The notes under the pieces: generated by a model
The model's database searches: none
What the model was told of the DNA's origin: nothing
The model's input: only the letters and a program-made list of their open reading frames with translations
Source of the DNA: JANQPX01 sp051010395
GTDB lineage: Bacteria > Pseudomonadota > Alphaproteobacteria > Geminicoccales > Geminicoccaceae
Reading direction: 5' to 3'
Length of the DNA stretch: 20,131 bases
NCBI GenBank assembly: GCA_051010395.1
Contig: JBPCVQ010000116.1
Location: forward strand, 1-20,131
Position numbers and translations under genes: made by a program
Part shown: piece after piece, positions 1-7,270 of the stretch
How the letters are laid out: every line of letters begins with the position of its first letter
Position numbering within the stretch: the stretch's first letter is position 1

Positions 1-48
1 ACGCCGGCCGGCGTCCCGGCCCTTGATCCGAACCGGGCTCTTCGCCAT
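1..48 (-). CDS. start of an unidentified minus-strand gene (partial)
   Basis: An ATG on the minus strand at 48 opens 16 codons that stay open to the window edge, beginning MAKSPVRIKGRD and rich in basic residues. It would be divergent from the thioredoxin/TPR gene at 110. No clear ribosome binding site is visible ahead of the ATG and 16 residues are too few to recognise a family, so this is a tentative call. Confidence 0.3.
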   Translation of the reverse strand, partial: MAKSPVRIKGRDAGRR

Positions 49-109
49 GTTATGCGCAGATTTTCGACGCCCCAAACGGCGGCGTCATCATGCTGGATAG
101 GAAGAAATC

Positions 110-1036
110 ATGGCGCTGTTGTCCGGATTGTTGGGCGAAAAGGAACCGGCCGCCGGTGGCGGCGGCGGGGATCTCATCAAGGACAGCGATACCAAGGGCT
201 TCATGGCCGATGTGATCGAGGCCTCCAAGGATCTGCCCATCATCGTCGACTTCTGGGCGCCTTGGTGCGAGCCCTGCAAGCAGCTGACGCCGATCTTGGA
301 AAAGGTCGTCAACGCGGCGGCCGGCGCCGTGCGCCTGGTGAAGATCAATATCGACGAGAACCAGGCGCTGGCGCAGCAGCTGCGCATCCAGTCCATCCCC
401 ATGGTCTACGCCTTCAAGAACGGCCAGCCGGCGGACGGGTTTCAAGGGGCATTGCCGGAAAGCCAGATCAAGGCGTTCATCGAGCGGCTGGCGGGACCGA
501 TCGGGCCGGCGCCGACCGAGGTCGGCATCGAACAGGCGAAAGAGGCGCTTAGTGCGGGTGAGCTCGAGATCGCCCTCGACATCTTCCAGCAGGTGCTGGC
601 CGAGGAGCCTGCCAATCCCGAGGCGATCGCGGGTGCTGCCCGCGCCGAGATCGCTCTGGGGCGGGCCGCAGCGGCGCGCAGCCGCCTGGAGGCTGTTGCC
701 AAGGAACTGGCCAACCATGTCGACATTACCGGCGCCAAGGCGGCGCTCAGCCTTGCCGAGGAAGCCGGCACACTGCCCGATCCCGGCGAGCTTGCGAGCA
801 GGCTGGAGGCCGACGGCAAGGATCACGAAGCCCGCCTCGACCTCGCGACGGCGATGTTTCTCCGCGGCCAGACCGAGGAGGCGATGGAGCAGCTTCTCCA
901 TGTGATCAAGACCGACCGCGAATGGCAGGATCAGGCCGCGCGAAAACAGCTTGTCAAATTCTTCGAAGCGCTCGGCCCGACCCATCCCGTAACCGTCGCC
1001 GGCCGAAAACAGCTCTCCGCGGTTCTGTTCTCCTAG
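110..1036 (+). CDS. thioredoxin-domain TPR protein, CnoX/YbbN-like
   Basis: A 308-residue protein with an N-terminal thioredoxin fold (about residues 22-130) and a C-terminal TPR-like helical region (about 138-300). The active-site motif is WAPWCEPCK with Cys53 and Cys56, and a cis-proline segment (QSIPMVYAF) lies near residue 97. This architecture is that of CnoX (YbbN), a cytoplasmic holdase that protects proteins from overoxidation and works with GroEL. The E. coli protein lacks the first active-site cysteine, whereas this one keeps CxxC, as in Caulobacter, so thiol-disulfide activity is plausible. A glycine-rich linker (residues 16-20) precedes the fold. The ATG at 110 is preceded by GGAAGAA at suitable spacing; no signal peptide is seen. 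It heads a same-strand run of four housekeeping genes. Confidence 0.9.
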   Translation: MALLSGLLGEKEPAAGGGGGDLIKDSDTKGFMADVIEASKDLPIIVDFWAPWCEPCKQLTPILEKVVNAAAGAVRLVKINIDENQALAQQLRIQSIPMVYAFKNGQPADGFQGALPESQIKAFIERLAGPIGPAPTEVGIEQAKEALSAGELEIALDIFQQVLAEEPANPEAIAGAARAEIALGRAAAARSRLEAVAKELANHVDITGAKAALSLAEEAGTLPDPGELASRLEADGKDHEARLDLATAMFLRGQTEEAMEQLLHVIKTDREWQDQAARKQLVKFFEALGPTHPVTVAGRKQLSAVLFS

Positions 1037-1121
1037 CGCCGGAGTATCCAGTGACGAGGGGGGCCTGGCCGATGAGAATCGCCCAATGGAGAATAGCGAC
1101 ATGCGCGCTATATAGACTGTC

Positions 1122-1796
1122 ATGAGCACATTCAGCGACCACGACAGCTTGCACGGCAGCGACCAGGGCTCCCTTTCGCGCCTGCCGAGCCGCTTTCCGA
1201 TTTTTCCGCTTTCCGGGGCGATCCTTCTTCCCGGCGGCAACCTGCCGCTCAACATCTTCGAGCCGCGTTATCTGCAGATGACCAAGGACGTCATGCGCGG
1301 CGACAAGGTGATCGGCATGATCCAGCCCAGCAACGCCGGCGGCGGGGACGAGCTCTACCCTGTGGGCTGCGTCGGCGAGATCACCAACTTCGAAAGCACC
1401 GAGGACGGCCGCAGCCTCATCACCCTCACCGGCCTTTGCCGCTTTGAAATTGCCGAGGAGCTGACCGTCGCCACGCCTTATCGTCAGGTGATCGCGGACT
1501 TCCATCCCTGGCAGCATGACCTCGAGACGCAGAGCGCCCCGGACAGCCTCCGCCCGCATCTGGTCGAGGCGCTTCGACGTTACTTCGCGGTCCACGACAT
1601 CAGCGTCGACTGGGATCAGATCGAGCGCGCGCCACTCGAAGGCCTCCTGACCTCGCTCGCCATGATCTGCCCGTTCGAACCTTCGGAAAAGCAGGCGCTC
1701 CTGGAAACCGCCGATGCCGCCGAACTCGGCCGCACCCTGGTGGCGCTCTTGAAAATGGGCACACTCACCGACGACAATTGCAGCGCCCGCCACTAG
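1122..1796 (+). CDS. LON peptidase substrate-binding domain protein
   Basis: A 224-residue protein corresponding to the stand-alone LON N-terminal (substrate-binding) domain, without ATPase or protease domains. The family's opening motif is clear: FPIFPLSGAILLPGG followed by LNIFEPRYLQM (about residues 25-53), then GCVGEI and the LTGLCRF strand. Such proteins occur beside the thioredoxin/TPR gene in many alphaproteobacteria; their role is not established, though protein quality control is often supposed. The first in-frame start after a stop is the ATG at 1122 (a nearer-upstream ATG at 1101 runs into TAG after four codons). No Shine-Dalgarno is visible; a TATATA lies only 8 bp ahead of the start, so a leaderless transcript is possible. 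Confidence 0.88.
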   Translation: MSTFSDHDSLHGSDQGSLSRLPSRFPIFPLSGAILLPGGNLPLNIFEPRYLQMTKDVMRGDKVIGMIQPSNAGGGDELYPVGCVGEITNFESTEDGRSLITLTGLCRFEIAEELTVATPYRQVIADFHPWQHDLETQSAPDSLRPHLVEALRRYFAVHDISVDWDQIERAPLEGLLTSLAMICPFEPSEKQALLETADAAELGRTLVALLKMGTLTDDNCSARH

Positions 1797-1840
1797 CCAG
1801 GCAGCCGCCTGGATGGTCGACTTTAGTTCTGGACCTGGAC

Positions 1841-2155
1841 ATGACAGACAGCGCTCCCCCCGAACCCCAGCAGCAGCCAGTCTCCGCGGTCGATCCGAAG
1901 CTCCTGGACATCCTGGTCTGTCCGCTGACCAAATCGACCCTTCGCTACGATCGCGAACGGCAGGAGCTGGTGAGCGACCAGGCCGGCCTCGCCTATCCGA
2001 TCAAGGACGGCATCCCGATCATGCTGGTGGATGAAGCGCGCACCCTTGGCGAGGATGAGGCGATCCCCGATGCGGTGAAGGCGAGGCCGAGCGCGGCCAG
2101 CGGGCCGAACGCAGCCGACGGGCCGAACGCGACCAGCGGGAAGACGGACAGATGA
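1841..2155 (+). CDS. Trm112-family protein with low-complexity C-terminal tail
   Basis: A 104-residue protein whose core (about 19-68) matches the Trm112/YcaR family: LLDILVCPLTKSTL, then a short hairpin and GLAYPIKDGIPIML. Family members are small adaptor or stability partners of methyltransferases and other enzymes. Only one cysteine (Cys27) of the zinc-type pattern is present, as is usual in bacterial members. The tail (about 82-104) is a short repeat built on GPNA (ASGPNAADGPNATSG), encoded by an imperfect DNA repeat near 2096-2145. I chose the ATG at 1841 because the family core begins soon after it; the open frame extends back to 1778 with a non-conserved sequence. The stop overlaps the next gene's start as ATGA. 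Confidence 0.85.
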   Translation: MTDSAPPEPQQQPVSAVDPKLLDILVCPLTKSTLRYDRERQELVSDQAGLAYPIKDGIPIMLVDEARTLGEDEAIPDAVKARPSAASGPNAADGPNATSGKTDR

Positions 2156-2520
2156 GCGACGACGAGGCCCCCTGGCCTACCGAGATCCGTGTCGACCGGA
2201 AAGAGAAGGCGCTCAATGTCACTTTCGACAACGGCGACAGCTTCCACATTCCAGCGGAACTGTTGCGCGTGGAAAGCCCGTCAGCTGAGGTTCAGGGTCA
2301 CGGCCCGAGCCAGAAAGTGACCATCGCCGGCAGACGTCATGTCGGCATCATGGACGTCGAGCCGGTCGGCAACTACGCCGTCAAAATCAAGTTCGACGAC
2401 ATGCACGACACCGGCATCTTCACCTGGGCCTATCTCCATCACCTCGGCACCGCTCAAGGCGACCTCTGGCAAGCCTATCTGAATGCGCTCGAGGATCAGG
2501 GTCTAAGCAGAGATCCTTAG
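2152..2520 (+). CDS. DUF971 protein (gamma-butyrobetaine hydroxylase-like N-terminal domain)
   Basis: A 122-residue protein consisting of one DUF971 domain. Recognisable elements are WPTEIRVDRKEKALNVTFDNG near the N-terminus, the IPAELLRVESPSAEVQGHG segment, and VEPVGNYAVKIKFDD followed by DTGIFTWAYLHHLG near the C-terminus. This domain also forms the N-terminal part of eukaryotic gamma-butyrobetaine hydroxylase; in bacteria the stand-alone form is common and has been linked to iron-sulfur protein or Mrp/ApbC contexts, but its role here is not shown. Translation is probably coupled to the Trm112-like gene through the 4-base ATGA overlap. It is the last gene of the + strand block. Confidence 0.88.
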   Translation: MSDDEAPWPTEIRVDRKEKALNVTFDNGDSFHIPAELLRVESPSAEVQGHGPSQKVTIAGRRHVGIMDVEPVGNYAVKIKFDDMHDTGIFTWAYLHHLGTAQGDLWQAYLNALEDQGLSRDP

Positions 2521-2641
2521 TGGCGCGGCCACCTCGTTGACTCGGACCGCTATGGCCTAGGGCGGCGGTATGCGCCCAAGTTTTCAAACGCTTTCATGAC
2601 AATCTCAAGCGCCCCGGCCCCTCGCTCAGGCAAGTAACCGC

Positions 2642-2658
2642 TGACCGGCGTCCGGTCA
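2642..2658. repeat. 7-bp hairpin at the end of the RraA-family gene
   Basis: TGACCGG, a 3-base spacer and CCGGTCA form a perfect inverted repeat whose right arm contains the minus-strand stop codon. No T-run follows on either strand, so intrinsic termination is not demonstrated; it could be a 3' stabilising hairpin. Confidence 0.4.
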
Positions 2659-3303
2659 GAACTTGCCGTACTTCAGGTAGGCTTGCTGTGGGTCCATGCC
2701 GTCCAGGATGGCGGTGCGGACTTTGTTTTCGGTGGCGATCGCCTGTTCTGCGGCTTCGATGATTTCGGGGGCCTTGTCTTTGGGGAGGAGAACCATGCCG
2801 TCGCGGTCGCCGAGCACATAGTCGCCGGGGTGGATCGTGACCTCGCCGATTTTGATGGGTGTCTCATATTGGTCCGGCAGCCAGTAGCCGACCACATCGC
2901 GCGGGGTGTGGTAGCGATACCAGACCGGGAAGTTCTGCTCGATGATGAAATTGACGTCCCGGCAACCGCCGTCGGCAACATAACCGCGCACCCCCTTTAG
3001 CTTCAGCACCTCCGCCGAAAGCTCACCCATATGCGCGATCACGCTGTCATTGGGCTGACAGATCAGGACGGTATCGGGCTTTGCCTTCGACAAAAGGCCA
3101 GTCCATTCATAGAGCGTGGTATGCGCATCGACTGATGTATCCACCTTGCCGTTCACCGTTGACACCACGCCCGCCAGCGTCTGCTCCGGAAACAGTGGCC
3201 GGATATCCTGCGGCAGGGTGAAGCCGGAGAGCCCCATGCCACGCATAACGTCATGGACGACGCCTGTATAAACCTGTTCGAGACGCCCCACCCAATCACT
3301 CAT
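2656..3303 (-). CDS. RraA-family protein (HMG/CHA aldolase or oxaloacetate decarboxylase-like)
   Basis: A 215-residue protein of the RraA / former 'dimethylmenaquinone methyltransferase' fold. The family signature is intact: GELSAEVLKLKGVRGYV (about 93-109) followed by ADGGCRD with Asp111, Arg115 and Asp116, the residues that bind pyruvate and the divalent metal in HMG/CHA aldolases. Such proteins are usually class II pyruvate aldolases or oxaloacetate decarboxylases; true RNase E inhibition by RraA is restricted to enterobacterial proteins, so the substrate is unknown. The start chosen is the ATG at 3303, with AAGGAG six bases ahead; a GTG directly upstream is also in frame. It is divergent from the histidine kinase and convergent with the DUF971 gene, and stands alone. 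Confidence 0.85.
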   Translation of the reverse strand: MSDWVGRLEQVYTGVVHDVMRGMGLSGFTLPQDIRPLFPEQTLAGVVSTVNGKVDTSVDAHTTLYEWTGLLSKAKPDTVLICQPNDSVIAHMGELSAEVLKLKGVRGYVADGGCRDVNFIIEQNFPVWYRYHTPRDVVGYWLPDQYETPIKIGEVTIHPGDYVLGDRDGMVLLPKDKAPEIIEAAEQAIATENKVRTAILDGMDPQQAYLKYGKF

Positions 3304-3443
3304 CACCCGCTCCTTCCTGCTGTCGGATTATCAGTCACCGTCCTTGCACGATAGAAAGCGAGCTGTCAGCCGCCTTTTATCCATTCCCGACGATTCTCGC
3401 CCTGACGCATGACGCGCTGCGCCAACTCGATCTCATCCTTCCT

Positions 3444-3459
3444 TAACGATTACTCGTTA
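3444..3459. promoter_or_regulatory. 16-bp inverted repeat ahead of the kinase gene
   Basis: TAACGA, a 4-base spacer and TCGTTA form a perfect 6-bp inverted repeat inside the 188-bp divergent region between the RraA-family gene and the histidine kinase, about 33 bp ahead of the kinase start. Its position suits an operator. No regulator can be named. Confidence 0.35.
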
Positions 3460-3491
3460 TCATCCCCTGTCGAGGAAAGAAGGGTTGGTAA

Positions 3492-5123
3492 ATGGTTGGT
3501 GCGATGCAGCAGTTGTTCGACAAGCTTTCAGTGTCGTCCAAGACGCTCCTAGTCGTCGGCATCGTCCTCGCCATTCTGGCGATGCCCTTAATCATCTATG
3601 ATATTACCGCCAAGCACCAACAAATTGAGGACATGGCCAAGCGCCACGCTAATGCGGCGCTCGATATGTTGGAAGCGATCTATGTTCAGCCCATGATTCA
3701 TTATGGGCACACTGGAGATACTGATGCTGCATCCGAGGTCCTCAATGACTCACTCGAGCAATTCTCCGAGACTAATGAGAATGTGAATCTTTGGCTCGTC
3801 ATGGGCCCCAAAGTCCTCGACTATCAGGAGGCGACCCATAAAGAGGTCCTGAGACGCCCTCTCGATGACATCGACGGCGCCGTCATAGAAACAGGTAAGC
3901 CTCTCCTGGCGCTAAATGCCGATGATGTTCTCAGGGTTACCCGCCCGGCAGTCTTGGGGCGAGGCCATGCCGGTGAGGGACGCTGCGTTCGTTGCCATTC
4001 AGAGCTCATGAATATGCGTACAGACGACGTCATCGGTGCCTATAGTGCCGCCGTCGATTTGGGACCGGAGCTTGCTGCATGGCGACGCGGGATTTTCGCG
4101 GGCATCGCGGCCGCCACCCTCGTCGTAGCGATAACTCTCACGCTAATTTTTTTCCTGCTCAGGGCGGTTACACTCCGGCCTCTACGCCAGCTTACCGGCG
4201 TCACGCGCCAATTAGCCAACGGTAACAGCGCGGTCGGGATTGCATGGAGTGAGCGGACCGATGAACTCGGCATGATGGCGCGATCCTTGGATGTCTTCCG
4301 CACCAATCTGGTTAGGAAACAAGCTCTTGAAGCTGAGAAGGAAGAAACACTCAAATTGCTGGAAACACAAAAGCAGCGGCTCGAAACGGCCTTGAACAAG
4401 GAACGTGAGCTCAATGGATTGCAGCGTCAGTTCGTGTCCATGGTTTCACATGAGTTCAGAACACCGCTCGCCATAATCGACGGCAACGCGCAGCGCATCA
4501 TGAAACGCCAAGATCAGATCGCTCCTGAGCGTCTGCACAATGGAATTGATAAGATAAGGACCTCCGTGGTCCGACTCATCAATCTCATGGAAAGCATCTT
4601 AAGCGTGTCACGCCTTGAGGCCGGCACCGTCAAATTTGAACCACAGCCCTCCGACCTCAGCAAGATTATCGAGGAGGTCTGCGCAAATCATCGAGAGATC
4701 AGCCCTTGCCACCAAGTGATCACCGATGCGACGAGGCTACCCCGGCAGTTGCACATCGATGCCAGCCTGATACGACAGGTCGTCTCCAACATTATCTCGA
4801 ACGCGATCAAATATTCGCCAGCCGGCACCCGCGTATGGGTGGACGGCAATGTGGCCACCGATGGCAGCATCTCCATTTCAGTGCGCGACGAAGGTCCGGG
4901 GATCCCATCTGCTGAACTCGACAAGCTATTCGACCGTTTCTTTCGAGGCAGCTCCTCGACCGGCATCATCGGTACAGGTATCGGCCTTCATATCGTGCAG
5001 GTTTTCATCGAGTTGCATGGGGGGCAGGTCGACGTGGTCAGCGCCGAAGGTGAAGGGACCACCTTCATCGCCTATCTACCACCGGCAGGATCGATTGCGG
5101 CCTGTCCAGACCAAGCCGCCTGA
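3492..5123 (+). CDS. sensor histidine kinase with heme-motif (CxxCH) periplasmic domain
   Basis: A 543-residue membrane kinase. Order of parts: transmembrane helix 1 (about 18-38), a periplasmic domain (39-198), helix 2 (about 199-223), HAMP (224-278), a coiled coil (279-310), HisKA with phospho-accepting His320 in SHEFRTPL, and a HATPase with N box (Asn433, Asn437), G1 (DEGPGIP, Asp466) and G2 (GTGIGL, 494-499). The periplasmic domain carries CVRCH at 165-169, the attachment motif for c-type heme, in a setting like DUF3365/Tll0287-type sensors, which suggests redox, NO or oxygen sensing. The ATG at 3492 follows GAGGAAAGAAGGG; a second ATG is at 3504. No response regulator is adjacent. Codon use is visibly less G/C-biased than in neighbours, hinting at acquisition. 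Confidence 0.9.
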   Translation: MVGAMQQLFDKLSVSSKTLLVVGIVLAILAMPLIIYDITAKHQQIEDMAKRHANAALDMLEAIYVQPMIHYGHTGDTDAASEVLNDSLEQFSETNENVNLWLVMGPKVLDYQEATHKEVLRRPLDDIDGAVIETGKPLLALNADDVLRVTRPAVLGRGHAGEGRCVRCHSELMNMRTDDVIGAYSAAVDLGPELAAWRRGIFAGIAAATLVVAITLTLIFFLLRAVTLRPLRQLTGVTRQLANGNSAVGIAWSERTDELGMMARSLDVFRTNLVRKQALEAEKEETLKLLETQKQRLETALNKERELNGLQRQFVSMVSHEFRTPLAIIDGNAQRIMKRQDQIAPERLHNGIDKIRTSVVRLINLMESILSVSRLEAGTVKFEPQPSDLSKIIEEVCANHREISPCHQVITDATRLPRQLHIDASLIRQVVSNIISNAIKYSPAGTRVWVDGNVATDGSISISVRDEGPGIPSAELDKLFDRFFRGSSSTGIIGTGIGLHIVQVFIELHGGQVDVVSAEGEGTTFIAYLPPAGSIAACPDQAA

Positions 5124-5280
5124 GAACATCTTCTTGACGTTCTAGATCCGAATTGTCGCGGAGGCAGCTATCCGGACCATTCGCGCAGCGGATTGTGCCC
5201 GGCTGGCACTCAAGGCTTTCAGCAATGACATCTCCATCGCGACGGTCATCGAAATCCGCCTAAAAATCGGCATCGGAAAA
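5124..5280. other. intergenic stretch with a start-less open frame
   Basis: Between the kinase and the convergent methyltransferase gene, the + strand is open for about 46 codons after a TAG (from about 5145 to the TGA at 5281 region) reading RIVAEAAIRTIRAADCARLA and on, but it has no usable start codon. It may be a gene remnant or chance. I recognise no family. Confidence 0.3.
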
Positions 5281-6135
5281 TCACAAAATTGAACCATCGA
5301 CATCAAGAAAGCCACTCTTCCGCGCGACCAGCATGTAACATTGCGGCAGCTGCGCCGGCTGATCATTATAGATGTCGAAGTCGGTGCTGCTGATGTTGTG
5401 TGGATATTCCCTATAGTGCTCGATCATCAGGCCCTGATCGAGACAGGCCGAAAAAATGTTGCCGAGGGTGTGCACGAACCAGTAGTGCCTCTCGCCGCCC
5501 GGCGCTGTGCTGCCGTCATAGACGATCGGGCCTTCTTCTTCGAACGGCTGGGGCTTGAAATAGTTGTGGGTCAGGCGGGCTGGGTCATCAGGATTTTCCC
5601 AAGGCTCCATCATGTTCATGATCGGGTGCTGTTCGTGGATGCAAAGCGCGCCGCCGTTTCTCAACAGCCGGTCCACGATGCCGATGAAGCGTGGCAGGTC
5701 CGGCATCCAGCCAAGGGCCCCGATGGTCACCAGCACGATGTCGAAGACGCCGTCGAAGGAGGGGGCGATCGCGTGGACGTCTGTTTCGATGAGTTCGCAG
5801 TCGATCCCACCGGCCGCGCGAAACGCCTCGCCATGTTTTAGAAATTCGCCGGCCTGATCGAAGCCGACCGCACGCGCGGCGCCCAGGTTTTTGACGAACA
5901 GGATCTCAGCACCATTGTTGCAGCAGAGATGGGCGATGTTCTTGCCTTTGACGCCGAGAGCCTCGAAGCGCTCGGTCAGAAGATTGTCCAGACAATTGAA
6001 GCCAGGCTGAGCAAACCCCTTCAGCAGCCGGCTGTAGCGCTCCGATTTCAGATGATGCGGCGCAGACGCGTTCCAGGCGGAGCGATTGGCCTGGATGGCG
6101 TCCTGCTCGTTGATGACCTGCTCATCTCTGGCCAT
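5281..6135 (-). CDS. class I SAM-dependent methyltransferase
   Basis: A 284-residue cytoplasmic protein with a Rossmann-type methyltransferase fold. Motif I appears as NIAHLCCNNGAEILF (about 66-80), a variant of the glycine-rich SAM loop of the kind seen in 'LQC-x-G' methyltransferases. Then follow an acidic strand-2 end (VGFDQAG, Asp93), a motif II-like ETDVHAI (about 117-123) and FDIVLVTIGAL (131-141), which fits motif III/post-I. The C-terminal half has an aromatic-rich region (NYFKPQPFEEEGPIVYD). The substrate is unknown. The ATG at 6135 follows GGGAG at 7 bases. It lies 18 bp behind the denD-like gene on the same strand, so the two are probably cotranscribed, though a role in tetronate catabolism is not obvious. 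Confidence 0.85.
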   Translation of the reverse strand: MARDEQVINEQDAIQANRSAWNASAPHHLKSERYSRLLKGFAQPGFNCLDNLLTERFEALGVKGKNIAHLCCNNGAEILFVKNLGAARAVGFDQAGEFLKHGEAFRAAGGIDCELIETDVHAIAPSFDGVFDIVLVTIGALGWMPDLPRFIGIVDRLLRNGGALCIHEQHPIMNMMEPWENPDDPARLTHNYFKPQPFEEEGPIVYDGSTAPGGERHYWFVHTLGNIFSACLDQGLMIEHYREYPHNISSTDFDIYNDQPAQLPQCYMLVARKSGFLDVDGSIL

Positions 6136-6153
6136 GGCACCGCTCCCACCCTG

Positions 6154-7140
6154 TTACCGGACGACGCCGTTGAGCTCATCCTCGATATGCGCGCGAATTA
6201 TCTCCTCGATGCTTTCATCCGGCTGAAAGCCCATTTCTCTCGCACGTTTGGCATCGAATGCGGACAGCCAGCCGGAGACGATCTTTTGAATATGCGCGTC
6301 CGGCTCCCAGCGGATGCGATCCGCAACCGCTTGGCCGGCGACCTTGGCGAGTGCCGCTTCGACCTCGCCGATCGAGACGGAAATGCCGGGCAAGGTCAGC
6401 ATGCGCGCCGGCCCGAACACTTCACCCGGCAGGGTGAGCGCATGCATGAACGCTTCGATGACGCGGCGTGGCGAGAGGATGTACATCACCGACTCCCGAC
6501 TGACAGGGCAGATGGCAGGTTCGCCCGCCAGCGGTTCTCTGATGATCGAGCTCGCGAAGGTCGAGGCCGCCTTGTTGGGCTTGCCCGGGCGCACCACGAT
6601 GGTCGGCAGGCGGAGAGCGCGGCCGTCGACGAAGCCCTTTCGGCTGTAATCATTCACCAAAAGCTCGCCCGCCGCTTTCTGGCCGCCATAGGAGGTTTGC
6701 GGGTTCAGAATCATCTCATCATAACCGACCTCGGGCATATCCCCGCCATAAACCGCGACCGAGCTCGCAAAAACGACGCGGGGCGTCGACCCGAGCTTTC
6801 GGCAAGCTTCGAGCACGTGTCGGGTGCCGTCGAGATTGACAGCCATACCGAGGTCGAAGTCGGCTTCGGCATTGGCGCTGACGATGGCGGCGAGGTGAAA
6901 AACGGCATCGACATCAGGCGTGATCAAGGAGGCAATCTGACTGCTATCAGTGATATCGCCGGAGATCCTGGTCACGCGAGGGTCAGCTGGGGCCCCTTCT
7001 GCCTCGGCGACATCGAACAGGGTCAGCCGCTCCAGCGGCTTCTTGGCCTGCCCTTCAAGCGCAATCCCTTCCGATGCGAGCAATGCCGCCGCCAGTTTCT
7101 TGCCGATAAACCCGGCGCCGCCGGTGATCACGATGTGCAC
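6154..7140 (-). CDS. denD: D-erythronate dehydrogenase-like NAD-dependent epimerase/dehydratase
   Basis: A 328-residue extended short-chain dehydrogenase. The NAD-binding loop is ITGGAGFIG (5-13), followed by GDITD, FHLAAIVS, ASSVAVYGG (Ser near 126) and the catalytic YGGQK (Tyr151, Lys155). Sequence and context fit DenD, which oxidises D-erythronate to 2-oxo-tetronate; the best support is the divergent otnK-otnC pair, which completes the lower part of the pathway described for acid-sugar degradation. The start is a GTG at 7140, with GGAGG six bases ahead, and the protein begins directly at the first beta strand as in the family. A less specific assignment would be a sugar-nucleotide epimerase, but no nucleotide-sugar genes are near. 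Confidence 0.85.
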   Translation of the reverse strand: MHIVITGGAGFIGKKLAAALLASEGIALEGQAKKPLERLTLFDVAEAEGAPADPRVTRISGDITDSSQIASLITPDVDAVFHLAAIVSANAEADFDLGMAVNLDGTRHVLEACRKLGSTPRVVFASSVAVYGGDMPEVGYDEMILNPQTSYGGQKAAGELLVNDYSRKGFVDGRALRLPTIVVRPGKPNKAASTFASSIIREPLAGEPAICPVSRESVMYILSPRRVIEAFMHALTLPGEVFGPARMLTLPGISVSIGEVEAALAKVAGQAVADRIRWEPDAHIQKIVSGWLSAFDAKRAREMGFQPDESIEEIIRAHIEDELNGVVR

Positions 7141-7270
7141 GAACCGCCTCCGCTGCCTTTGTAGGTTGCTTGCATGCCCCGGAGCATCCTGTAGAACGGG
7201 GCCGGCGGATCATCATAGACAACATGAAACTCGTTCACCATGCACCCCGTCTCAAAACACGGCTGACCAG
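7141..7270. promoter_or_regulatory. divergent promoter region between denD and otnK
   Basis: This 130-bp gap must hold the promoters of both arms of the tetronate cluster. A loose candidate for otnK is TTGCTT (7166-7171) and TGTAGA (7190-7195); the weak repeat ATGC-6-GCAT lies between them. No strong operator stands out and no regulator gene is in the window. This is a positional inference. Confidence 0.4.

Noticed and set aside
50..1255. 401-residue minus-strand open frame
   Set aside because: It lies opposite the thioredoxin/TPR and LON-domain genes, which have clear domains; the frame has Arg/Leu/Gly-rich composition typical of antisense frames in GC-rich DNA.
5145..5283. Start-less + strand frame behind the kinase, considered as a response regulator remnant
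   Set aside because: No receiver or DNA-binding motif is recognisable and there is no start codon; kept only as an intergenic note.
5929..7164. 411-residue + strand open frame
   Set aside because: It is antisense to the denD-like and methyltransferase genes and has no recognisable motif.
6950..7270. N-terminal extension of the otnK frame
   Set aside because: The family begins at the ATG at 7271, and the upstream part overlaps the denD gene on the other strand.
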